A stretch of 12,729 nucleotides of DNA from Desulfobacterales bacterium S5133MH16 (GTDB lineage: Bacteria; Desulfobacterota; Desulfobacteria; Desulfobacterales; UBA11574), in contig MAXL01000296.1 of assembly GCA_001751005.1 (NCBI GenBank), positions 1 to 12,729 of the forward strand, in the 5' to 3' direction. Position numbers and translations under genes: made by a program. The notes under the pieces were generated by a model that saw only the letters and a program-made list of their open reading frames with translations, was not told the DNA's origin and searched no databases. This document shows positions 7,238 to 12,729 of this stretch, in pieces. Each line of letters begins with the position of its first letter. Within the stretch, counting starts at the first letter, position 1.

Positions 7238-9865
7238 ATGAGTGTTTCGAAAACGACTCCCATGATAAAGCAGTACCTCTCCATTAAGGAAAAGTACTCT
7301 GATGCGATACTTTTTTACCGTATGGGAGATTTTTACGAAATGTTTTTTGAGGATGCCGAACTTGCCTCCAGGCTTCTTGAGATAACCTTAACTTCACGGA
7401 ACAAGAAAGACGAATTCCCGATTCCCATGTGCGGCATACCGTATAAATCCGCGCAGAACTATCTCGCCCGCCTCATTGACCAGGGATACAAAGTCGCAAT
7501 ATGTGACCAAATAGAAGATCCGTCCCAGGCAAAAGGTTTGGTCAAACGGGATGTGGTCCGGGTCGTTACACCGGGGATGATCGTCGATAATGAGTTGCTT
7601 GATGAAAAGACGGATAATTATGTTCTTGCTGTTGTCTATGATAATGATGCCGCCGGACTGAGCTATTTAGATATTTCAACCGGCAATTTTAGGGTGACCG
7701 AATCTGAAAATATGCACGCTGTTGTTGATGAGGTCCTCCGTATATCGCCAAGAGAAGTTCTCTTCCCCGAATCTTCAAGAAATGATTCCTTTCTTTTATC
7801 TATTATAAAAGCACTGCCTGAAAAATCCATAACCTTTTTAGAAGACAGTGCATTCGAACGCAGCAGGGCACGGGAACGGCTTATTGATCAATTCAACACC
7901 CTTTCCCTTGAAGGATTCGGTTGCGAACATTTAAAAACCGGTGTGCGTGCGGCCGGAGCACTTATTTTCTACGTCCGGGAAACCCAGAGACAGAAAGTAG
8001 AGCATTTCACCGGCATAACAACGTATTCACTGAGCAATTATCTTCTGGTTGATGAGTTAAGCTGTCGGAACCTTGAACTGGTCAAGAATATTCGCACAGG
8101 ATCCGGGCAGGGGACGCTCCTGGGAATTATGGACAAAACGGTTACCGCCATGGGAGGGAGACAGATTAAACGGTGGATCAAATATCCGCTTATGGATATT
8201 CTGAAGATTCAGTCCAGACAGGATGCTATTGAAGAAGCAAAGGAAAACATTCAGGTTCGAAAGAATATCCGGGAACTCTTAAAATCGGTTTATGATCTTG
8301 AACGCCTCGGGAGCAAAATCGCCATGAGGCAGTCCAATGCCAGGGATCTTGTCGCGCTCAAGCGTTCCATTAACAGTCTGCCCGGTATATGGTCTCTGCT
8401 TTCCCATCTAAAAGCGAAACTGTTTACATGTAATCAGGATATAGACGGCCTGTGTGAACTGGCGGAATTGATCGAACGGTCGATCCGGGAAGATGCTCCC
8501 CATACCATCAATGAAGGCGGTATCATTAAGAAAGGATACCATCAGGAACTCGATGAACTGATCGCCGTCAGCCGGCATGGCAAAGAGTGGCTTGCCAGGC
8601 TTGAGGCCAGGGAAAAGCAGGCCACCGGAATCAATGCGCTCAAAGTGCGCTATAATAAGGTATTCGGGTATTTTATCGAGGTCCCAAAGGCACGTTCAAA
8701 AGATGTTCCCCTGCATTATGTCCGCAAACAGACCCTGGTTAATGCAGAACGTTACATCACGGATGAGTTAAAGACATTTGAATCAAAAGTTTTGGGCGCC
8801 GAAGACCAAAGAGCCGTGCTTGAATATGAAATATTTAATGAAATAAAAGACGAGGTTGTAAAGAATAACACTGCCATTAAACAGATTGCCCAATTTTTGG
8901 CCGATTTGGACTGTCTGCTGAACCTGGCTGAAATCGCCGATCAAAATGACTACCACAGGCCGGAATTTAATACCCAGGACTATATTCTATTTGAAGAGGG
9001 ACGTCATCCGGTGGTGGAAAAAATGATTACCGGAGAACGATTCGTACCCAACACCATCAGTATTGACGATACTGAAAATCAGATACTCATCATAACCGGA
9101 CCCAACATGGCCGGCAAATCCACCGTTCTACGACAGGTTGCGCTTATGGTCATTATGGCCCAGATGGGTTCATTTATACCTGCGGCCAGAGCCTCCATGA
9201 GTGTTACGGACCGGATATTTACCCGGGTGGGCGCTCTGGACAACCTCTCCCAGGGACAGAGCACATTCATGGTGGAGATGCAGGAGACCGCCAATATTTT
9301 AAACAGCGCCACCCGCAAGAGCCTGGTGATTATGGATGAGATCGGGCGGGGAACCAGCACGTTCGACGGGCTCAGCATCGCGTGGGCCGTGGCGGAATAC
9401 CTGCATGACTTAAAGGGCAGGGGAGTTAAAACTCTTTTTGCCACCCATTACCATGAACTCACGGAGCTTGCACGTTTAAAATCCCGGGTAAAAAATTACA
9501 ACATTGCGGTAAAGGAATGGAATGACGAAATTATTTTCCTAAGAAAGCTTGTGCAAGGCGGTACCAATCGAAGTTATGGAATACAGGTTGCCCGGCTTGC
9601 CGGTATTCCCGACCGCGTGATCCGGCGAGCCAAAAAGATTCTTTACAATATAGAAAATGGTGAACACAATTTGAAAAGCCCGGCTTTTATGGCGGAAGAC
9701 GGTGATGTTTTAAAAAAGGGGCAGGTGCAGCTTAATCTTTTTTCCAGACCGGATCAATTTGTCATAGAAAAGCTGCAAAAGCTTGATATTTCGAAAATGA
9801 CGCCTCTGGACGCTTTAAACTGTCTGGACGAATTAAAGGAAAAGGCAAAGACCGTTGTTATTTAA
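7238..9865 (+). CDS. mutS: DNA mismatch repair protein MutS
   Basis: This 875-residue protein is a full-length MutS, close to the 853 residues of Escherichia coli. It binds mismatches and small loops as a dimer and, with ATP, recruits MutL. The mismatch-reading Phe-x-Glu motif is Phe32-Tyr-Glu34 in YRMGDFYEMF. The connector, core and clamp domains follow, for instance LLGIMDKTVTAMGGRQIKRW and VRYNKVFGYFIEV. The ATPase has Walker A GPNMAGKST at 621-629, Walker B with Asp700-Glu701 in MDEIGRGTSTFDG, and the ATHYHEL switch. Near the C-terminus QLNLF (831-835) fits a beta-clamp binding motif. All key residues are intact. The ATG at 7238 has no clear Shine-Dalgarno site and is probably reached by ribosomes finishing the LapA gene four bases upstream; a Met at residue 9 is a less likely start. 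The amidase gene overlaps its 3' end. Confidence 0.98.
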   Translation: MSVSKTTPMIKQYLSIKEKYSDAILFYRMGDFYEMFFEDAELASRLLEITLTSRNKKDEFPIPMCGIPYKSAQNYLARLIDQGYKVAICDQIEDPSQAKGLVKRDVVRVVTPGMIVDNELLDEKTDNYVLAVVYDNDAAGLSYLDISTGNFRVTESENMHAVVDEVLRISPREVLFPESSRNDSFLLSIIKALPEKSITFLEDSAFERSRARERLIDQFNTLSLEGFGCEHLKTGVRAAGALIFYVRETQRQKVEHFTGITTYSLSNYLLVDELSCRNLELVKNIRTGSGQGTLLGIMDKTVTAMGGRQIKRWIKYPLMDILKIQSRQDAIEEAKENIQVRKNIRELLKSVYDLERLGSKIAMRQSNARDLVALKRSINSLPGIWSLLSHLKAKLFTCNQDIDGLCELAELIERSIREDAPHTINEGGIIKKGYHQELDELIAVSRHGKEWLARLEAREKQATGINALKVRYNKVFGYFIEVPKARSKDVPLHYVRKQTLVNAERYITDELKTFESKVLGAEDQRAVLEYEIFNEIKDEVVKNNTAIKQIAQFLADLDCLLNLAEIADQNDYHRPEFNTQDYILFEEGRHPVVEKMITGERFVPNTISIDDTENQILIITGPNMAGKSTVLRQVALMVIMAQMGSFIPAARASMSVTDRIFTRVGALDNLSQGQSTFMVEMQETANILNSATRKSLVIMDEIGRGTSTFDGLSIAWAVAEYLHDLKGRGVKTLFATHYHELTELARLKSRVKNYNIAVKEWNDEIIFLRKLVQGGTNRSYGIQVARLAGIPDRVIRRAKKILYNIENGEHNLKSPAFMAEDGDVLKKGQVQLNLFSRPDQFVIEKLQKLDISKMTPLDALNCLDELKEKAKTVVI

Positions 9866-11558
9866 TTACAAAAAAACATTTTTATTCTGTTTGCTTGCGT
9901 GCTGTATCCTTTCCGTGATGTGGCCGCGCTCGTCATCTGCAGATATTGCAAAAACAAAGTACTACCGGGCCGAAGCCTGTTACAAAAAACTTCGCCACAG
10001 TCCAAAAAAACAGAAATACAGATGTTACTGGCTTGGATGTATCGAAAAGTTTCAATCGGTTTACCGGCATAACCCTTCCGGTCCATGGGCTGCTGCCGGG
10101 CTTTATATGTCCGGGACGCTGTATCAGGAGCTTTACCGGCGTTCATTCAAGGCATCTGATAAAAAAGCTGCTCTCGATATTTACAAGCGGATTATCAAGG
10201 GTTATCCAAAAAGCTCATACAAACGCAAGGCTGAAAACGCCCTGCTCAATCTCTTCCCCAAAGGGGTTCCAAAGACCGCATCCAAACGCAAAATCCGCAA
10301 ACCAAGCCATGTCATGCCGGCGGAAGATGACATCGCAAAGCAAATAAAAAAATTCTCTTATGCCAAAACCCCGGTTAAAACGGATGTCAAAGGTTCTAAA
10401 GGTAACACGGGGATGGTTGTGGGGCTCAGGTTCTGGTCCAACCCGAGCTACACCCGTGTTGTAATCGATGCGGACAGTGAGATATCATATTCACACAGAC
10501 TCCTGAAAAAGGATACCGCAATCAAGAAACCCCACCGTTTGTATGTGGATTTAAACAACAGCAGACTGGGAAAAGATATTAAAAAATATATTCCGATCAA
10601 TGACAACCTGCTCAGCGACGTGCGTGCAGGGCAATACACATCGGATATGGTCAGGGTTGTTGTTGATATTGAATCTTTTAAAACTTACAAGATATTTTCC
10701 TTAAAGAATCCCTTCAGGATAGTCATAGATGTCTGGGGAAAGACGGCCAGGGCAACCGGAACGTTGGTAAAGAGAGATAAAAAAGGTGGTAAGATTGCAC
10801 CAGGCGCTCTGGCAAAGCAGCTCTCCCTTGGAGTAAGACGGATTGTTATCGATCCGGGTCATGGAGGGCGCGATTATGGAGCTCCCGGTTATTTAAAGGG
10901 TGTTCACGAAAAAAATGTTGTCCTGAAACTTGCAAGGCGGCTTGCCAAAAAAATCCGCGAAAAATTACACTGTGATGTCGTCATGACTCGTACGAGAGAT
11001 CGGTATCTTACCCTTGAGGAACGAACAGCAATCGCCAACACAAAAAACGCAGACCTTTTCATCTCGATTCATACCAATGCCGCAAGGGATAGAAGGGCAT
11101 ACGGCATTGAAACCTTTTTCCTGAATCTGGCAACAGATGATGATGCTATTTTAGTGGCCGCCAGGGAAAATGCCACTTCAACAAAGAACATCAGCGACCT
11201 TCAAACGATTTTAAGCGATCTTATGCAAAATGCCAAGATCAATGAATCGAGTCGCCTGGCGGCCCATGTCCAGAAGTGCATGTGTAAAGATTTGAAAAGG
11301 AGCTACAGCAGGATAAAAAATAAAGGCGTAAAACAGGCGCCGTTTTATGTTCTTTTGGGCGCCCAGATGCCTGCCATTTTAATAGAAACAGCCTTTATCA
11401 GCAATTCCAGGGACTGCAAAAGATTAGTCAATTCAAAATATCAGGATCGAATGTGCGATGCTATCGTAAATGGTATTCGGGGGTATATCAATGAGACAAA
11501 CCCCACAGCATTTTTAAAACAGAGCCGCCAAAAGGGGTTGGCGGGATACGGAGGTTAA
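9855..11558 (+). CDS. N-acetylmuramoyl-L-alanine amidase (AmiC type) with AMIN domain
   Basis: This 567-residue exported zinc amidase cleaves the bond between MurNAc and the stem peptide of peptidoglycan and probably helps separate daughter cells. A signal peptide occupies about residues 1-29 (cleavage near SSA-D). Residues 34-135 look like degenerate TPR-type helices (AACYKK..., KAALDIYKRIIKGYPKS). An AMIN targeting domain covers about 187-295, and Amidase_3 about 328-548. The catalytic set is complete: zinc ligands His336 (DPGHGG), Glu352 (HEKNVV) and His406 (SIHTN), plus Glu511 (LIETAFISN). The only in-frame start before the signal peptide is TTG at 9855, which overlaps the mutS end by 11 bases; an ATT or other rare start cannot be excluded. 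Purine-rich AAGGAAAAGG at about 9836-9845 could serve the TTG. Translational coupling to mutS is likely. Confidence 0.93.
   Translation: MLFNYKKTFLFCLLACCILSVMWPRSSSADIAKTKYYRAEACYKKLRHSPKKQKYRCYWLGCIEKFQSVYRHNPSGPWAAAGLYMSGTLYQELYRRSFKASDKKAALDIYKRIIKGYPKSSYKRKAENALLNLFPKGVPKTASKRKIRKPSHVMPAEDDIAKQIKKFSYAKTPVKTDVKGSKGNTGMVVGLRFWSNPSYTRVVIDADSEISYSHRLLKKDTAIKKPHRLYVDLNNSRLGKDIKKYIPINDNLLSDVRAGQYTSDMVRVVVDIESFKTYKIFSLKNPFRIVIDVWGKTARATGTLVKRDKKGGKIAPGALAKQLSLGVRRIVIDPGHGGRDYGAPGYLKGVHEKNVVLKLARRLAKKIREKLHCDVVMTRTRDRYLTLEERTAIANTKNADLFISIHTNAARDRRAYGIETFFLNLATDDDAILVAARENATSTKNISDLQTILSDLMQNAKINESSRLAAHVQKCMCKDLKRSYSRIKNKGVKQAPFYVLLGAQMPAILIETAFISNSRDCKRLVNSKYQDRMCDAIVNGIRGYINETNPTAFLKQSRQKGLAGYGG
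11525..11544 (+). promoter_or_regulatory. Small hairpin at amidase 3' end before crotonase start
   Basis: CCGCCAA at 11525-11531 and TTGGCGG at 11538-11544 form an exact 7-bp stem with a 6-base loop. It lies inside the last codons of the amidase gene, six bases before the GGAGG ribosome binding site (11550-11554) of the next gene. No T-run follows, so it should not terminate transcription. It could influence translation coupling or RNA processing; this is inference. Confidence 0.4.
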
Positions 11559-11560
11559 GC

Positions 11561-12352
11561 ATGGCGTACAACACTATTATTTTTAAGATCCGGGATGGCA
11601 TTGCAACCATTACATTCAACAGGCCCGAAATTTTAAATGCATTGAATGCGGAAGCGCTTAAAGAGTTTTCGAATGCCCTTGATGAGGTTAATGCAAACGA
11701 GGGCATCCGTGTGCTTATCCTTACCGGCGCCGGTGAAAAATCTTTTATTGCCGGGGCGGACATCAAGCAATTCCTAACATTTAACCCCCTTAAGGCAAAA
11801 TCGTTTTCCGAGATGGGTCGTTCCATGATGAATAAACTCCGGGAGCTGCCCATACCGGTCATCGCGGCGGTAAACGGCTTTGCACTTGGCGGCGGTTGTG
11901 AGGTTGCCATGGCATGTGATTTTATCTACGCTTCTGAAAACGCAATGTTCGGTCTGCCGGAAATCACTCTTGGGATTATTCCGGGCTTTGGAGGCACTCA
12001 GAGGCTGCCGAGATTAGTCGGCGGGAGCATGGCCAAAGAATTGATATTTACCGGTAAGATGATTCCCGCTGAAGAAGCAAAAAACATGGGACTGGCAAAC
12101 AAGGTTTGCTCTCAAGAACAGCTCATGGATGACGTCATCAAGACTGCAAAAACCATTGCTTCAAAGGGGAAAGTCTCTCTTCGAGCGGCGAAACAGGCCA
12201 TTAACAACGGTATGAATGTCGATCTTACAACCGGCTTCAGCATAGAAATTGATGCCTTTGCCCTCTGTTTCACAAGCCCGGATGCAAAAGAAGGGGCATC
12301 GGCTTTTCTGGAAAAGCGAACGCCCTATTTTAAGGGAAGTTTAAAAGAGTAA
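11561..12352 (+). CDS. Enoyl-CoA hydratase (crotonase family)
   Basis: This 263-residue cytosolic protein is a typical crotonase, hydrating 2-enoyl-CoA to 3-hydroxyacyl-CoA; family length is about 260. The CoA and oxyanion-hole segment AGADIKQF is at 64-71 and ALGGGCEVAMACD at 108-120. Both acid/base glutamates of hydratases are present, Glu114 and Glu134 (LPEITLGI), followed by PGFGGTQRLPRLVG. The pair of glutamates argues for a true hydratase (butyrate or short-chain type, as in Clostridium Crt) rather than an isomerase or decarboxylase, but chain length and direction are not readable. The ATG has GGAGG at 11550-11554, six bases upstream, and follows the amidase stop by two bases. It appears to be the last gene of the operon. 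Functionally it does not match its neighbours, so the link is likely only transcriptional. Confidence 0.93.
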   Translation: MAYNTIIFKIRDGIATITFNRPEILNALNAEALKEFSNALDEVNANEGIRVLILTGAGEKSFIAGADIKQFLTFNPLKAKSFSEMGRSMMNKLRELPIPVIAAVNGFALGGGCEVAMACDFIYASENAMFGLPEITLGIIPGFGGTQRLPRLVGGSMAKELIFTGKMIPAEEAKNMGLANKVCSQEQLMDDVIKTAKTIASKGKVSLRAAKQAINNGMNVDLTTGFSIEIDAFALCFTSPDAKEGASAFLEKRTPYFKGSLKE

Positions 12353-12362
12353 ATCTTTTTGC

Positions 12363-12391
12363 TTGACATATATTTTTTTATCCATTATAGA
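12363..12391 (+). promoter_or_regulatory. Sigma70-type promoter candidate
   Basis: A perfect TTGACA at 12363-12368 is followed, after exactly 17 bases, by TATAGA at 12386-12391, which matches four of six positions of the -10 consensus. The spacer is very AT-rich. It begins 11 bases after the crotonase stop and points to the gene-free stretch, so its product would be a non-coding RNA starting near 12398. This is seen by eye only. Confidence 0.5.
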
Positions 12392-12553
12392 GCGCTCAAG
12401 TTAACTATTGGTTATTTTACATAAATATTGAGGGTTCCATAGATGAGGTCTCGGTTTTTTTACTTTGGTTTTTTTAGCTTCCTGGAGGGCTTCTTTTTTA
12501 GGAAGTCTATCCATGGGCTGGCAAGGTAAGAAATGCCGAACTTGACATAACAC

Positions 12554-12596
12554 AAAACCATGGGTAGGCGAAATAAAATGGAACTCATGGTTTTTT
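12554..12596 (+). terminator. Upstream hairpin with T-run, possible first terminator
   Basis: AAAACCATGGGT at 12554-12565 pairs with 12583-12594 over 12 bp, with one G-U pair and a 17-base loop. A run of six T (12591-12596) overlaps and follows the right arm. The stem is fairly AT-rich and the loop is large, so it may be a weak terminator in tandem with the one just downstream, or a structural part of the candidate RNA. Confidence 0.45.
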
Positions 12597-12598
12597 AG

Positions 12599-12629
12599 AA
12601 GGCTGTGAGTTTCACTCGCAGCCTTTTTT
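12599..12629 (+). terminator. Rho-independent terminator
   Basis: AAGGCTGTGAG at 12599-12609 pairs with CTCGCAGCCTT at 12615-12625 over 11 bp with one G-U pair, with a five-base loop and a run of six T from 12624 to 12629. This is the only textbook intrinsic terminator in the window. The reverse strand lacks a T-run after the stem, so it works for + strand transcription. It ends either the candidate RNA or the HIT-to-crotonase operon. Confidence 0.85.
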
Positions 12630-12633
12630 ATTT

Positions 12634-12729
12634 GACGGCTTCGTAAAAAGTCCAATTTCTGCGTTGCGCTTCATTTCGTGTTCACTGCGGCGTACATAAG
12701 TACGCCTCATTCCACGAAATTCGCGACGC
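12634..12729. repeat. Nested palindromic repeat, truncated by window end
   Basis: The block opens with GACGGCTTCGTAAAAA (12634-12649). Its centre is an exact 7-bp hairpin, GGCGTAC/GTACGCC (12689-12695, 12700-12706, loop ATAA), enclosed by an exact 8-bp pair ATTTCGTG/CACGAAAT (12673-12680, 12713-12720). A further imperfect pair is GCGTTGCG (12661-12668) against CGCGACGC (12722-12729). The symmetry predicts a closing TTTTTACGAAGCCGTC beyond the window, making a palindromic MITE-like element of roughly 150 bp. From memory such elements recur in Desulfobacterales genomes, but I cannot verify this here. Confidence 0.7.

Larger units (their letters stand above)
12398..12629 (+). ncRNA. Candidate structured small RNA, family not recognised
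   Basis: The start is inferred from the promoter candidate and the end is set by a clear intrinsic terminator, giving about 230 nt. Inside are CTTCCT/AGGAAG (12478-12483, 12500-12505), GGCA/TGCC (12520-12523, 12534-12537) and a 12-bp stem with one G-U pair, 12554-12565 against 12583-12594, directly followed by T residues to 12596. GTTCCAT at 12434-12440 is also exactly complementary to 12578-12584, which would compete with the edge of that stem. I do not recognise 6S, tmRNA, SRP, RNase P or a known riboswitch in it. It could instead be a long 3' untranslated region of the crotonase transcript. Confidence 0.35.

Noticed and set aside
12398..12629. 6S RNA, SRP RNA, RNase P RNA or a known riboswitch
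   Set aside because: Length and end pairing are loosely 6S-like, but none of the conserved sequence blocks of these families is visible.
12401..12655. Minus-strand 84-codon reading frame downstream of the crotonase gene
   Set aside because: Its N-terminal codons run through the palindromic repeat and the terminator stem, and no ribosome binding site precedes its ATG. A shorter version from the internal Met near 12513 reads plausibly (Lys-rich), but it also lacks an upstream Shine-Dalgarno site. Kept only as an alternative to the RNA hypothesis.
1..12729. CRISPR array, prophage, toxin-antitoxin pair or transposase
   Set aside because: No direct repeats with regular unique spacers, no recombinase or DDE motifs, and no small gene pair of toxin-antitoxin type were found on either strand.

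Overview
The window looks like a housekeeping stretch of a Desulfobacterota (deltaproteobacterial) chromosome, most likely a Desulfobacterales-type sulfate reducer. This is inferred from the gene families (UPF0280/ApbE-like protein, Mut7-C protein, LolB-like lipoprotein, TPR-AMIN-Amidase_3 protein, anaerobe-type crotonase) and from the gaps, which carry AT-rich or palindromic repeats of a style I associate with that group. No marker gene fixes the taxonomy. All ten confident genes, plus one more of the same kind, lie on the + strand. I see no tRNA, rRNA, CRISPR array, transposase or prophage gene.

Layout. (1) 1-137: an inverted repeat rich in a CTAAAGT/ACTTTAG heptamer. (2) 138-2719: two translationally coupled lipoprotein genes, a 572-aa TPR protein and a 288-aa LolB/DUF4292-like protein, so an envelope module. 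(3) 2720-2835: AT-rich repeats. (4) 2836-5249: three overlapping genes, a Mut7-C PIN-like RNase-domain protein, a RimK-like ATP-grasp ligase and a dGTPase-family HD phosphohydrolase. (5) 5250-5521: a compound inverted-repeat element without a gene. (6) 5522-6247: a UPF0280 protein. (7) 6248-6370: a 3 x 14-bp tandem repeat. (8) 6371-12352: a tightly spaced run HIT hydrolase, LapA-domain membrane protein, mutS, N-acetylmuramoyl-L-alanine amidase, enoyl-CoA hydratase. (9) 12353-12729: a promoter-like site, an unassigned roughly 230-nt structured stretch ending in a good intrinsic terminator (candidate small RNA), then a nested palindromic repeat cut by the window edge.

How the genes work together. 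The lipoprotein pair should act at the outer membrane. MutS repairs replication errors, and the dGTPase-like enzyme bears on dNTP pools, but they are in different transcription units. The HIT-LapA-mutS-amidase-crotonase run is probably one transcript because gaps are 2-17 nt or overlaps, although the functions are heterogeneous. I did not find a convincing new multi-gene system. The least explained parts are the candidate RNA at 12363-12629, the Mut7-C protein with changed acidic positions, and the fact that every gap between transcription units holds a different repeat family.
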